Below are positions 32,599-40,556 of a stretch of DNA of 64,000 bases, in pieces. Every line of letters begins with the position of its first letter. The stretch's first letter is position 1. The translations under genes and the position numbers were made by a program. The notes under the pieces were generated by a model. It ran no database searches. It saw only the letters and a program-made list of their open reading frames with translations, and had not been told where the DNA came from. The stretch is from Streptacidiphilus anmyonensis (GTDB lineage: Bacteria; Actinomycetota; Actinomycetes; Streptomycetales; Streptomycetaceae): contig NZ_BBPQ01000002.1 in assembly GCF_000787855.1 (NCBI RefSeq), positions 45,432 to 109,431 on the forward strand, in the 5' to 3' direction.

Positions 32599-33501
32599 AT
32601 GTCTTCATCCGAACCGTCCGACACAGTGCGGCAGTCCGACGCAGTGCGGCAGTCCGGCGGCGGCAGGCGCCGTCGGCGTACGGCGTTGGCGGCGCTCACC
32701 GCGACCGGCGGTTTCCTGGCGGCCTCGGCCGTGTTCGCGCCCGCCGCCCACGCCGGCCTCGACGCGCCCATGTCCACCTACTTCGACCAGCACTGCACCA
32801 CCGTCGGCGGGGTCCCGACCGACGAGATCACGGTCAACGTGGAGAACCTGGGGCCGCAGAACGGCCTCACCTCCACCGGCGTGATCGTCGCCTACAGCGA
32901 CGTCGCGCCCGGCAACGTCGTCACCCGCACCGGCAGCTCGGGGCAGAGCTTCGACGCGAGCCGGCACAACACCACCTTCACCTTCGCGGTCCCCGACTCG
33001 AGCGCCGCGGACAGCCTCAGCCTCAAGGTGACCGGGTTCTGGAGCTCCCCGGCGGAGCCGCAGGACACCGACACCTTCACGGCGCCGCTGACGGGCTGCG
33101 TCGCGGGCGGTTCGCCGTCCTCGGCCGTGTTCTCCGCCAGCTCCTGGCCCTTCTCGTCGGCGTCGGCCACCGCGACGTGCGGCGTCCGCTACATCTACGT
33201 CCTGCACGGCGGCATCATCCGCCTCCCCTGGGAGACGGTCACCGTGCACGCGGGCCCGGACAACAAGAACCTCACCGGCGCCGCGTACGCGGGCATGCCC
33301 GCCTGGGTGGACTACTGGACCGACGGCGGCAGCACCGGCTACACCCAGGGCCAGACCGGCTCGTTCGACACGAACGGCAACGCGACCCTCAGCTTCACCG
33401 TCACGCCCACCGCGGGGACCGAACTCAACCTCATGGTGAGCTCGCGGACCAGCGACGGCCGCACCTTCCCGCAGCACCTCTGGGCCCCCGCCTGCTCCTA
33501 G
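32599..33501 (+). CDS. Secreted protein of unknown function
   Basis: A 300-residue protein with an N-terminal duplicated DTVRQS-DAVRQS stretch (18-bp repeat, 32620-32655), five arginines, a hydrophobic segment (TALAALTATGGFLAASAVFA) and a signal peptidase-like site AHA-GL. The twin arginines before the hydrophobic core could also indicate Tat export. The mature part is rich in Thr/Ser/Gly and beta-prone (VNVENLGPQNGLTSTGVIVAYS, TVTVHAGPDN) with four cysteines. It may form Ig-like or jelly-roll modules. GGGGGGAAA precedes the ATG. No family recognised. The gap 32425-32598 before it shows nothing further. Confidence 0.75.
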   Translation: MSSSEPSDTVRQSDAVRQSGGGRRRRRTALAALTATGGFLAASAVFAPAAHAGLDAPMSTYFDQHCTTVGGVPTDEITVNVENLGPQNGLTSTGVIVAYSDVAPGNVVTRTGSSGQSFDASRHNTTFTFAVPDSSAADSLSLKVTGFWSSPAEPQDTDTFTAPLTGCVAGGSPSSAVFSASSWPFSSASATATCGVRYIYVLHGGIIRLPWETVTVHAGPDNKNLTGAAYAGMPAWVDYWTDGGSTGYTQGQTGSFDTNGNATLSFTVTPTAGTELNLMVSSRTSDGRTFPQHLWAPACS

Positions 33502-33513
33502 CGCCGGCCGCGC

Positions 33514-33885
33514 TCAGGACTTCGGCAGCACCTTGGCGAGCTCCTCCTCGGTGCGGCCGACGACCGTCGTGCCGTCGTCGGCGGTGATGATCGGACGCTG
33601 GATCAGCACCGGGTGATCCGCGAGCGCCGCGATCCACCGCGCCCGCCCGGAGGCGTCGCGCGGCCAGGCCTCACGGTCCTTCATCCCGAGGTCCTTGGCC
33701 GCCTGCTCGTCGGTGCGGGTGATGTCCCACGGCTCCAGGTGGAGCCGCTCCAGCACCGCCTCCAGCTCGGCGACGCTCGGCGGCTCCTCCAGGTAGCGGC
33801 GCACGGTGTACTGCGCACCGGCGGCGTCCAGCTCGCCGATCGCGACGCGGCACTTCGAGCAGCGGGGATTGATCCAGATCTCCAT
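33514..33885 (-). CDS. ArsC-family (arsenate reductase/glutaredoxin-like) protein
   Basis: A 123-residue thioredoxin-fold protein starting MEIWINPRCSKCRVAIGELDA, with Cys-x-x-Cys at positions 9-12. LIQRPIITADD and VVGRTEEEL resemble the C-terminal ArsC motif, in which the Arg contacts the oxyanion. In classical ArsC the motif is CxxS/C and electrons come from glutaredoxin. It may alternatively be a Spx/YffB-like reductase. A start nine codons upstream is possible, but the ATG at 33885 gives the canonical N-terminus. No arsenic-resistance genes adjoin; it is divergent from pnuC. Confidence 0.85.
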   Translation of the reverse strand: MEIWINPRCSKCRVAIGELDAAGAQYTVRRYLEEPPSVAELEAVLERLHLEPWDITRTDEQAAKDLGMKDREAWPRDASGRARWIAALADHPVLIQRPIITADDGTTVVGRTEEELAKVLPKS

Positions 33886-33931
33886 GGGCGCCAGCCTACG
33901 CGCGGCGCCCACGGGGATTGCGCACGGTGAC

Positions 33932-33968
33932 CGCCTCCATTATCGTCACTCTGACATTAATGGAGGCG
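33932..33968 (+). promoter_or_regulatory. 37-bp dyad overlapping the pnuC Shine-Dalgarno (candidate NAD-regulator operator or leader hairpin)
   Basis: The arms cgcctccatta (33932-33942) and taatggaggcg (33958-33968) are perfect complements. Inside them GTCA-CTC-TGAC (33945-33955) is a second perfect dyad, with only two mismatched pairs between the two, giving nearly continuous 17-bp arms. The right arm contains the GGAGG Shine-Dalgarno eight bases before the pnuC ATG. As DNA, the core TATCGTCA-CTC-TGACATTA resembles actinobacterial NrtR-type boxes. As RNA, it would hide the ribosome-binding site in an 11-bp or longer stem. Confidence 0.75.
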
Positions 33969-33974
33969 ATCACC

Positions 33975-34616
33975 ATGGACGTGCTCAACCACGTTCTCTT
34001 CCACCTCGGCGAGGACGCCGTCACCTGGGCGGAGCTGCTCGGGTTCGTGACCGGCGCGGTCTGCGTCTGGCTCTGCGTCCGGGCGACGATCTGGAACTTC
34101 CCGACCGGCATCGCCAACAACATCTTCTTCCTGGTGCTGTTCTGGAACGCCGCGCTGTACGCCGACGCCTCGCTCCAGGTGGTCTACCTCGTCCTCGGCG
34201 CGCTCGGCTGGTGGCAGTGGCTGCGCGGCGGCGCGCAGCGCTCCCGGCGGGCGATGGGGCACGCCGCACCACGCACCCTTCTGGTGCTCGTCGCCCTGGT
34301 CGTGCCCGCCGCCTGGGGACTGACCGTGGTGCTCCGGCAGGCGCACGACATCGCGCCGTTCTGGGACGCGCTCACCACCGCGCTGTCGCTCGCCGCACAG
34401 TGGCTGCTGAACGCCAAGCAGGTGGAGAACTGGTACTTCTGGATCGCCGCCGACCTGGTCTACATCCCCCTCTACGCCGTCAAGCGGCTCGACCTCACGG
34501 CCATCGTCTACTGCCTCTTCCTGGCCATGTGCCTGGTCGGTCTCCGTGACTGGCAGCGTCGGCTCAGGGCTCAGGGCGCCCCGACCGCCCCGGCGGCCGT
34601 GGCGGTGTCGGCATGA
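33975..34616 (+). CDS. pnuC: Nicotinamide riboside transporter PnuC
   Basis: A 213-residue membrane protein with about seven helices. The PnuC signatures are IWNFPTGIANNIFFLVLFW (about 35-55, substrate-binding helix) and VENWYFWIAADLVYIPLYAVK (about 155-175). PnuC moves nicotinamide riboside by facilitated diffusion, and intracellular phosphorylation traps it. It overlaps nadR by four bases (ATGA), so transport and trapping are co-expressed. Expression is likely to respond to NAD status through the upstream dyad. The ATG at 33975 is chosen for its GGAGG. Confidence 0.95.
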   Translation: MDVLNHVLFHLGEDAVTWAELLGFVTGAVCVWLCVRATIWNFPTGIANNIFFLVLFWNAALYADASLQVVYLVLGALGWWQWLRGGAQRSRRAMGHAAPRTLLVLVALVVPAAWGLTVVLRQAHDIAPFWDALTTALSLAAQWLLNAKQVENWYFWIAADLVYIPLYAVKRLDLTAIVYCLFLAMCLVGLRDWQRRLRAQGAPTAPAAVAVSA

Positions 34617-35728
34617 GCGGGCGGTTCCGGCACGGGCTCGTGATCGGCAAGTTCTACCCGCCGCACGCCGGCCACCACTTCCTGATCCGCAGCGCCGCGG
34701 ACGCCTGCGAGCGCGTCACCGTCGTGGTGATGGCCGCCGACGTCGAGTCCGTCCCGCTGGCCGAACGCGTCGGCTGGATCCGGGAGTTCTGGACCGACGA
34801 GCCGCACGTGCGGGTGGCGGGCGTGGCGGACGACCTCACCGTGGACTACGACAGCGACGAGATCTGGTCCGGCCATGTCGCCCTGATGCGCGACGGCGTG
34901 CGGCTGGCCGGCCACCAGCCCCTCGTGGACGCGGTGTTCAGCTCGGAGCCGTACGGGCTGGAACTCGCCGACCGCTTCGGCGCCACGGCCGTGCTCCTGG
35001 ACACCGGACGGGACACCTTCCCGGTCTCCGGCACCAAGGTCCGCGAGGACCCGGTCGCCGCCTGGGACCAGCTCGCCCCGCCCGTACGCGCCTGGTTCGC
35101 GCGCCGCGTGGTGGTGCTGGGCGCCGAGTCCACCGGGACGACGACGCTCTCCCGCGACCTGGCCGCCGCCCTGCGGGCCCGGGGCGGCGTACACGGCGCC
35201 ACCCGCTGGGTGCCCGAGTACGGGCGGGAACTGACGGCGGCGAAGCTGGCCGCCGCCCGGGGCCGGGCCCGCGCGGCCGCCGCCCCGGAACCGACCGTCT
35301 TCGACCTCGACTGGGACGACCGGGACTTCGACCTCGTCTGCCGCCGACAGCTGGAGGCCGAGCAGCGTGCGGCCCGTGACGGCGGGCCGGTGCTGGTCTG
35401 CGACACCGACGCCCTGGCGACCACGGTCTGGCAGGAGCGCTACCTCGGCGCCACCTCCCCCGCCGTGCGCGCCTTCGCCGAGGCCGTCCCGCCGCGGGCG
35501 CTCTACCTGCTGACCTCGCCCGAGGGGGTGGCCTTCCACGACGACGGCCTGCGCGACGGCGAGGACATCCGGCCGTGGATGCACGAACGCTTCCGCGCCG
35601 TCCTGGCCGCCCAGGGCGTCCCCTGGCTCGAACTGCGCGGCGACCGCGAGGAACGGCTCGGCCGGGCGCTCACGGCGGTGGACGCGATGCTGGCCGGGGG
35701 ATGGGCGCTGGCGGACCCCCTCGGCTGA
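34613..35728 (+). CDS. nadR: NadR-type NMN adenylyltransferase/ribosylnicotinamide kinase
   Basis: A 371-residue bifunctional NAD-salvage enzyme. The N-terminal nucleotidyltransferase domain has GKFYPPHAGHH (12-22, HxGH type) and VSGTKVRED near 138-146 (ISxTxxR type). The C-terminal kinase domain has the P-loop GAESTGTTTL near 170-179 and WVPEYGRE. It lacks the helix-turn-helix of enterobacterial NadR, so it is an enzyme and not the repressor. It phosphorylates nicotinamide riboside delivered by PnuC and adenylates the resulting NMN to NAD. Confidence 0.93.
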   Translation: MSGRFRHGLVIGKFYPPHAGHHFLIRSAADACERVTVVVMAADVESVPLAERVGWIREFWTDEPHVRVAGVADDLTVDYDSDEIWSGHVALMRDGVRLAGHQPLVDAVFSSEPYGLELADRFGATAVLLDTGRDTFPVSGTKVREDPVAAWDQLAPPVRAWFARRVVVLGAESTGTTTLSRDLAAALRARGGVHGATRWVPEYGRELTAAKLAAARGRARAAAAPEPTVFDLDWDDRDFDLVCRRQLEAEQRAARDGGPVLVCDTDALATTVWQERYLGATSPAVRAFAEAVPPRALYLLTSPEGVAFHDDGLRDGEDIRPWMHERFRAVLAAQGVPWLELRGDREERLGRALTAVDAMLAGGWALADPLG

Positions 35729-35809
35729 GGTCGGGAACACCACCGGGACGGGCGCGGTTGGCCCCGACAGGAATGGCAGGAGCCGGCCGCAACCGAAGGA
35801 GAACCGCCG

Positions 35810-36124
35810 ATGTCCGTCGTCGTCACCGCCGTGGTGCACCCGAAGCCCGGCAAGCTGGAGGATGCGCTCGCCGTCTACGGCGCGTACGTCGACGCCGTGC
35901 ACGCCGAGCCCGGATGCGAGCTGTACGCGCTGCACACCGACGGCGCCTCGATCGTCGTGATTGAGAAGTGGGCCTCGCGGGCCGATCTCGACGCGCACGC
36001 GAAGGGCGAGGTGCTGGCGCGGCTCGGGCCGGAGCTGGACGCGTTGCGGGAGCGGCCCGCGGACGTCACCGTGCTGGAGCAGCGCCCGGCCGGGTCGGAC
36101 GCGGCGGGCAAGGGTTCGCTGTAG
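35810..36124 (+). CDS. Putative quinol monooxygenase (antibiotic biosynthesis monooxygenase, ABM domain)
   Basis: A 104-residue ferredoxin-like-fold protein: VVVTAVVHPKPGKLEDALAVYG, EPGCELYALHTDGASIVVIEKWASRADLDAHAKG and LDALRERPADVTVLE follow the YgiN/ABM pattern. Such small cofactor-independent monooxygenases act on quinols or polyketide aromatics, and no polyketide genes are nearby. AAGGAGAA precedes the ATG. Two hairpins follow the gene. Confidence 0.88.
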   Translation: MSVVVTAVVHPKPGKLEDALAVYGAYVDAVHAEPGCELYALHTDGASIVVIEKWASRADLDAHAKGEVLARLGPELDALRERPADVTVLEQRPAGSDAAGKGSL

Positions 36125-36143
36125 CGAACGAAACGGTTCGTCC

Positions 36144-36163
36144 ACTCACCTGTTCGGGTGAGT
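36144..36163 (+). terminator. Hairpin downstream of the ABM gene
   Basis: ACTCACC (36144-36150) pairs with GGTGAGT (36157-36163) around TGTTCG, 20 bases after the stop codon. No U-tract follows. Confidence 0.5.
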
Positions 36164-36184
36164 TCGGACGCGCCTGAAACAGCG

Positions 36185-36218
36185 GATCCCCCGTCTCCGT
36201 CGCCGGAGCCGGGGGATC
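36185..36218. terminator. Bidirectional hairpin between convergent ABM and sixA genes
   Basis: GATCCCCC (36185-36192) pairs with GGGGGATC (36211-36218), and CTCCG/CGGAG inside extends the stem. It lies between the convergent stops at 36124 and 36246 and could terminate both transcripts. Confidence 0.65.
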
Positions 36219-36245
36219 GCGCCCTGCGTCAGCCTCGGGGACGCG

Positions 36246-36764
36246 TCACTCGACCGGCGCGTGGAACGCGCGGAGGCGGCCGACGCCCGGTTCGAGGGCC
36301 TTCCACGGGCCGGGGACGTCGATCACCGCGACCCCGGCGGTCGGGAAGCCGGTGGCGCGCAGGCGGGTCAGGGAGTCGTCGTCGAACTCGCCGGAGAGGA
36401 TCTCCGCCAGGCCCTGGACGCCGGGGTTGTGCCCGACGAGCAGGACGGTGTGCACGTCCTCCGGCAGCTCCTGGAGGATCTCGATGAGCAGGCCCGGCGC
36501 GGCCTCGTACAGCCGGTCGTCGTAGACGGTGCGGGGGCGCTGCGGCAGCTCGTGCGCGAAGAGCTTCCAGGTCTCCCGGGTGCGCGTGGCCGTCGAGCAG
36601 AGGGCCAGGTCGGGCGTGATGCCCGCGACCGCCAGCCACTGGCCGGCGGTCGGGGCGTCCTTGCGGCCGCGGTCGGCCAGCGGCCGCTCGTGGTCGGGCA
36701 CGGCGGGCCAGTCGGCCTTCGCGTGCCGGAGGACGATGATCGTGCGGGTCGTGTCGACGCTCAT
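36246..36764 (-). CDS. SixA-type histidine phosphatase (phosphoglycerate mutase-like)
   Basis: A 172-residue protein with the RHAK catalytic motif (IIVLRHAKADWP, about 9-20), TRTRETW, and the second His in LLVGHNPGV (about 108-116). These are the characteristics of the SixA branch, which dephosphorylates phosphohistidine proteins in other bacteria. The substrate here is unknown. Confidence 0.92.
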   Translation of the reverse strand: MSVDTTRTIIVLRHAKADWPAVPDHERPLADRGRKDAPTAGQWLAVAGITPDLALCSTATRTRETWKLFAHELPQRPRTVYDDRLYEAAPGLLIEILQELPEDVHTVLLVGHNPGVQGLAEILSGEFDDDSLTRLRATGFPTAGVAVIDVPGPWKALEPGVGRLRAFHAPVE

Positions 36765-36804
36765 GACTGCCAGCTTCCCAGAATCAGGACGAACCGGCAG
36801 GGGC

Positions 36805-36927
36805 TCACCCCATGTTGGACGCGATCGTCGCGATGATGCCGATGACCACGAGGATCGCGCCGATCAGCGCGAACATCTGGAGCAGCTTCTTGTTGCCGCC
36901 GGTGGGGTTCGGTTCGAGAACTGGCAT
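36805..36927 (-). CDS. SGM_5486-family transporter-associated small protein, 40 aa
   Basis: A single-helix membrane peptide: MPVLEPNPTGGNKKLLQMF followed by ALIGAILVVIGIIATIASNMG. Very short proteins of this form are repeatedly found just downstream of CynX/NimT-type transporters, as here (17 bases after the MFS stop). On the minus strand CACACT lies seven bases before the ATG and no Shine-Dalgarno is seen, so it may have its own leaderless promoter. Confidence 0.8.
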   Translation of the reverse strand: MPVLEPNPTGGNKKLLQMFALIGAILVVIGIIATIASNMG

Positions 36928-36944
36928 GACGACGAGTGTGCCAC

Positions 36945-38231
36945 TCACACCTCGTCCTCGATCTGCCGGGGTCGTCCGGCACGCAGGCCGAGCACCAGCT
37001 GGACCGCCATCAGCCCGGCGAGCAGCGCCAGTGCGCCGTGCCAGCCGTGCTCGCGCTGGTAGAGCACGCCGATCAGGACCGGGCCGGGCACCGAGATCAG
37101 GTAGCCGACGCCCTGGACGAAGGCGGACAGCTTGGCGACGCCCTCGGAGGTGCGCGAACGCAGCCCGATCATGGTGAGCACGAGCGGGAAGGCGCAGTTG
37201 GCGATGCCCAGCAGCAGCGCCCACAGCCACGGCGCGGCCCCGGGCGCGAAGGCCAGCCCGGCGTAGGAGGCGAGCCCGCAGGCGGCGAGGACGGCCGCGA
37301 CCGGACCCTGGTGCGGCAGCCGCGCGGCCAGCGAGGGGATCAGGAAGGACAGCGGCGCGCCGACGGCCATGGTGACGGCGAGCAGCAGGCCGGACTCGGT
37401 GGCGGAGATGCCGGAGTCCTGGAAGATCTGCGGCAGCCAGCCCATGGTCGCGTAGGCGGCGGTGGCCTGGAGGCCGAAGAAGACGCCGAGCAGCCAGGCG
37501 GTGGGGCTGCGGGTGATCCGGATGCGCGGTGCGTGGGCGCTCGGCGCCCCGGCGCCGTCGCGGCCCAGCATCGCCGCCTGCGCCAGCCAGAGCACCAGGG
37601 CGACGGCCGCCGCGCCCGACCAGACCCCGAGCCCGACCCGCCAGCCGCCGCCCAGCGCGCTGGTCAGCGGCACCGCGACGGCGGCCGCGACGGAGGTGCC
37701 GAGCGCCAGCGACATCGAGTAGAGGCCGGTGACGGGGCCGATCCGGTCCGGGAAGTAGCGCTTGACCAGCACCGGCATCAGCACGTTCGACACCGCGATT
37801 CCCGCCAGCGCGAGCGCGCTCAGCAGCAGGAAGGCGGCGCTGTTCGGGGCGAACGAACGCGCGGCGACGCCGAGGGTGATCGCGCCCATGCCGAAGCAGA
37901 CGGTGACGGCGGGCCCGAGCCTGCGCGCGAGGTGCGGGGCGGCGAGGCCGACGAGCGCGAAGCAGAGCGAGGGCAGCGCGGTCAGCAGACCGGCCACGCC
38001 GGCGTTCATGTGCAGCGAGCCGCGCACCTGGTCCAGCTGCGGCCCGAGCGCGGCCACGGCGGGGCGCAGGTTGAACGCGGCGACCGCGAGGGCGAGCGCG
38101 AGCAGCCACCGGACGCGGACCCTGGCGGCGGGCGACGGCGCGGCGACGGGGGAAGCGGCGGGCGACGTGGGGTTCTTCCGGGCGGATGTGAGGGGCGCGG
38201 CGGCAGGCGCGGTGGACGACTCGGCAGGCAT
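36945..38231 (-). CDS. CynX/NimT-family MFS transporter
   Basis: About 428 residues with 12 hydrophobic segments. The first begins LLALALAVAAFNLRPAVAALGPQL (about 42-65), with the FNLRPAVA signature of the CynX/NimT branch, and GPVTGLYSMSLALGTSVAAAVAVPL marks helix 5. The first 40 residues are Ala/Pro/Ser-rich and probably disordered. The ATG at 38231 is used; a TTG five codons upstream is the alternative. Members are linked to cyanate or 2-nitroimidazole export, but the substrate is unproven here. It is divergent from a FadR-type regulator. Confidence 0.9.
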   Translation of the reverse strand: MPAESSTAPAAAPLTSARKNPTSPAASPVAAPSPAARVRVRWLLALALAVAAFNLRPAVAALGPQLDQVRGSLHMNAGVAGLLTALPSLCFALVGLAAPHLARRLGPAVTVCFGMGAITLGVAARSFAPNSAAFLLLSALALAGIAVSNVLMPVLVKRYFPDRIGPVTGLYSMSLALGTSVAAAVAVPLTSALGGGWRVGLGVWSGAAAVALVLWLAQAAMLGRDGAGAPSAHAPRIRITRSPTAWLLGVFFGLQATAAYATMGWLPQIFQDSGISATESGLLLAVTMAVGAPLSFLIPSLAARLPHQGPVAAVLAACGLASYAGLAFAPGAAPWLWALLLGIANCAFPLVLTMIGLRSRTSEGVAKLSAFVQGVGYLISVPGPVLIGVLYQREHGWHGALALLAGLMAVQLVLGLRAGRPRQIEDEV

Positions 38232-38334
38232 GAGGGGATCATACAATCATGGGATGAATCCGGAGAACGGTTTTCCCGCCCCGATCGGAGCGGGATGATG
38301 TGTCAGGATCGGAAACGAACGGATCAGGAGTGAC

Positions 38335-39000
38335 ATGGCCCTCACGACGCCCCGGCGCGAGCCGCTGGCCGATCAGGTGATCTCGCAGCTGCGCGCGCAG
38401 ATCACCTCTGGCGAGTGGCCCGTCGGCTCCCGCATCCCCACCGAGGCGGAGCTCGTCGAACGCCTCGGCGTCGCCCGCAACACGGTCCGCGAGGCCGTGC
38501 GCGCCCTCGCGCACAACGGCCTGCTCGACATCCGCCAGGGCTCCGGCACATACGTGCTGGCCACCAGCGAGTTGGCGGGCGTAATGCACCGCCGCTTCGC
38601 GGAGGCGGAGAAGTCCGAGGTGACGGAGCTGCGCCTGGCGCTGGAGGCCGCCGCGGCCCGCCTCGCCGCCACCCGCCGCACCGCGCAGGACCTGCGCCTG
38701 CTCGGCACCGCGCTGAACCGCCGCGAGGAGGCCTGGAGTTCGGGCGACGCCGAGGCCTTCGTGCTCAACGACGCGGCCTTCCACCAGGCGGTCATGGCCG
38801 CCTCCCACAACCGCGTGCTGTCGGACCTCTACGCCGACCTCGGCGAGGTCCTGCGCGCGGAGCTGCGGCAGACGGTCGGCCCGGTCCTGGAGGAGCACCG
38901 GTACGTGAGCCACGCCGGCATCCTCGACGCGATCCGCGACGGCGACGCCGAACGCGCGGCGGCGGAGGCGGCGAACGCCCTCCAGCAGTGCCGGAGCTGA
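38335..39000 (+). CDS. FadR/GntR-family (FCD domain) transcriptional regulator
   Basis: A 221-residue regulator. The winged helix is in residues 5-75 (LADQVISQLRAQITSGEWPVGSRIPTEAELVERLGVARNTVREAVRALAHNGLLDIRQGSGTYV, quoted only to show order: IPTEAEL, TVREAVR, GSGTYV). The helical FCD ligand domain has metal-type residues in NDAAFHQAVMAAS and HAGILDAI. AGGAGTGAC precedes the ATG. It is divergent from the MFS transporter and likely controls it. A direct repeat (ATCAT, three bases, ATCAT at 38239-38251) lies beside the transporter start. Confidence 0.93.
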   Translation: MALTTPRREPLADQVISQLRAQITSGEWPVGSRIPTEAELVERLGVARNTVREAVRALAHNGLLDIRQGSGTYVLATSELAGVMHRRFAEAEKSEVTELRLALEAAAARLAATRRTAQDLRLLGTALNRREEAWSSGDAEAFVLNDAAFHQAVMAASHNRVLSDLYADLGEVLRAELRQTVGPVLEEHRYVSHAGILDAIRDGDAERAAAEAANALQQCRS

Positions 39001-39025
39001 CACGCCCGCTGTCGGTGGCGCCTGG

Positions 39026-39031
39026 CAGGAT
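39026..39031 (+). promoter_or_regulatory. Candidate -10 element (CAGGAT), leaderless start at 39040
   Basis: CAGGAT ends eight bases before the ATG at 39040. No Shine-Dalgarno sequence precedes that ATG. Confidence 0.35.
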
Positions 39032-39039
39032 CTGCGTCC

Positions 39040-39642
39040 ATGGAGTCCATGGAGATCGACACGCTGCTGCGGCGGCTGGCGGACGAGCACGTCCAGGAGT
39101 GGGACCGCCCCGAGGAGTTCCAGCGCGCCGGTGACCTGACGGTCGCCGGGAGCGTGGTGTTCAGCTGCCCGGAGCCGCCGGAGTGGTACGAGTGCGGCGA
39201 CGTGCCGCCGGGCGAGTACCCCGTCTACATCGGCACGGTCCGGCGCACGGACCAGGAGAGCGGCGACACCTCGACGTTCGTCACCATGGTGTTCGTCCCG
39301 CTGGCCGACCCGGGGGCGATAGGCGGGGCGGGCTTCGAGGACGCGGCCGAGGACTGGCAGCCGTTGGGCGCCGCGACCGGCTTCCTGTGGGACTCGACCG
39401 CGATGGACTCGTTCCGGCCGGGCGGCACCCCGCCGAAGGGGTTCGCGGACCTGGACGCCTTCGTGGCCCACGTCGAGTCGGAGCTCGGCACGTCGGGCGC
39501 GGCCTGGGTGAGCGTCGTGGCCGACGAGGAGACCGGTGCCAACGTCCTGGCGTTCCCGGTGCTCGACGAGTCGGCGCTCTGCTTCGAGGCCCACGACGAG
39601 GACGGCAAGCTGCTCGCCCTGCTCTACACGGGCTCGCTGTGA
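39040..39642 (+). CDS. Hypothetical protein, DUF4241-like
   Basis: A 200-residue acidic protein. The segments CGDVPPGEYPVYIGTVRRTD, TFVTMVFVPLADP and GFLWDSTAMDSF suggest a beta-rich DUF4241-type domain, which is often found in isolated actinobacterial genes. ANVLAFPVLDESALCFEAHDEDGK near the end fits the same fold. The assignment rests on pattern only. It is followed by a 13-bp repeat array and a strong terminator. Confidence 0.65.
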   Translation: MESMEIDTLLRRLADEHVQEWDRPEEFQRAGDLTVAGSVVFSCPEPPEWYECGDVPPGEYPVYIGTVRRTDQESGDTSTFVTMVFVPLADPGAIGGAGFEDAAEDWQPLGAATGFLWDSTAMDSFRPGGTPPKGFADLDAFVAHVESELGTSGAAWVSVVADEETGANVLAFPVLDESALCFEAHDEDGKLLALLYTGSL

Positions 39643-39647
39643 ACGCG

Positions 39648-39725
39648 CAGTGAAGGCGAGCAGTGAAGGCGAGCAGTGAAGGCGAGCAGTGAAGGCGAGC
39701 AGTGAAGGCGAGCAGTGAAGGCGAA
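39648..39725. repeat. 13-bp tandem repeat, six copies
   Basis: Six head-to-tail units of cagtgaaggcgag fill 39648-39725; five are identical and the last ends in a. The array starts six bases after the hypothetical gene's stop codon and runs directly into the terminator stem. It is not CRISPR-like because there are no spacers. Confidence 0.97.
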
Positions 39726-39758
39726 GGGCGCGGGGAGCAAGGCTCCCCGCGCCCTTCG
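39722..39758. terminator. Strong bidirectional terminator hairpin upstream of the fabI stop
   Basis: A perfect 17-bp stem: cgaagggcgcggggagc at 39722-39738 and its complement at 39742-39758, with a three-base loop (aag). It separates the convergent DUF4241-like gene and fabI. The left arm uses the last bases of the 13-bp repeat. Confidence 0.9.
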
Positions 39759-39780
39759 ACCCGGTGCTGCCAGGTCGTGC

Positions 39781-40551
39781 CTACGCGCCGATGGCGTGCA
39801 GGCCGCCGTCGACGTGGATCATCTCGCCCGTCGTCTTCGGGAACCAGTCCGACAGCAGCGCGACGACGCCGCGCGCGGCCGGCTCCGGGTCCGTCACGTC
39901 CCACTCCAGCGGGCTGCGGACGTTCCAGGTGTCGGCCAGCTGCTCGAAGCCGGGGATGGACTTCGCCGCCATGGACTTGATCGGGCCGGCCGAGACCAGG
40001 TTGCAGCGGATGTTCTGCTTCCCCAGGTCGCGGGCGAGGTAGCGGGAGGTCGACTCCAGCGCGGCCTTCGCCGGGCCCATCCAGTCGTACTGCGGCCAGG
40101 CCACCGTCGCGTCGAAGGTCAGGCCCACGATGGAGCCGCCCTCGGCCGGCATCAGCGGGAGGCAGGCCATCGCCAGCGACTTCAGCGAGAACGCGCTGAC
40201 GTGCATGGCCGTGCCGACCGACTCCCACGGGGTGTTCAGGAAGTTGCCGCCCAGGGCGTCCTGCGGCGCGAAGCCGATCGAGTGGACGACACCGTCGAGG
40301 CCGCCCAGCTCCGCGCGCACGGCGTCCTCCACGGACGCGAGGTGCTCGGCGTTGGTGACGTCCAGCTCCAGCACCTTGGTGGGCTTCGGCAGCTTCTTGG
40401 CGATGCGCTCGGTCAGGCTCGGGCGGGGGAACGCGGTCAGGATGACCTCGGCGCCCTGCTCCTGGGCCAGCTTGGCGACCTGGAAGGCGATGGAGGACTC
40501 CATCAGCACGCCGGTGACCAGGACGCGCTTTCCGTCGAGGATTCCACTCAT
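39781..40551 (-). CDS. fabI: Enoyl-[acyl-carrier-protein] reductase (NADH), FabI/InhA type
   Basis: A 256-residue reductase of type II fatty-acid synthesis, catalysing the last step of each elongation cycle. Features are RVLVTGVLMESSIAFQVAKLAQEQGA (atypical FabI Rossmann motif), VHSIGFAPQDAL, and the catalytic Tyr-x6-Lys in YDWMGPAKAALE. The C-terminus ends GGLHAIGA. It follows fabG by five bases on the same strand, the conserved actinobacterial fabG-inhA arrangement. An InhA/FabI enzyme of this kind is the target class of isoniazid and triclosan. Confidence 0.95.
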   Translation of the reverse strand: MSGILDGKRVLVTGVLMESSIAFQVAKLAQEQGAEVILTAFPRPSLTERIAKKLPKPTKVLELDVTNAEHLASVEDAVRAELGGLDGVVHSIGFAPQDALGGNFLNTPWESVGTAMHVSAFSLKSLAMACLPLMPAEGGSIVGLTFDATVAWPQYDWMGPAKAALESTSRYLARDLGKQNIRCNLVSAGPIKSMAAKSIPGFEQLADTWNVRSPLEWDVTDPEPAARGVVALLSDWFPKTTGEMIHVDGGLHAIGA

Positions 40552-40556
40552 GGTGA

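Noticed and set aside
28921-33501. A 1526-codon open frame on the plus strand
   Set aside because: It is an out-of-frame shadow over prfC, the sigma operon (antisense) and intergenic sequence; only its last 301 codons (from 32599) form a real gene with a Shine-Dalgarno and signal peptide.
39648-39725. Possible CRISPR array
   Set aside because: Units are contiguous 13-mers with no spacers and no cas genes are present.
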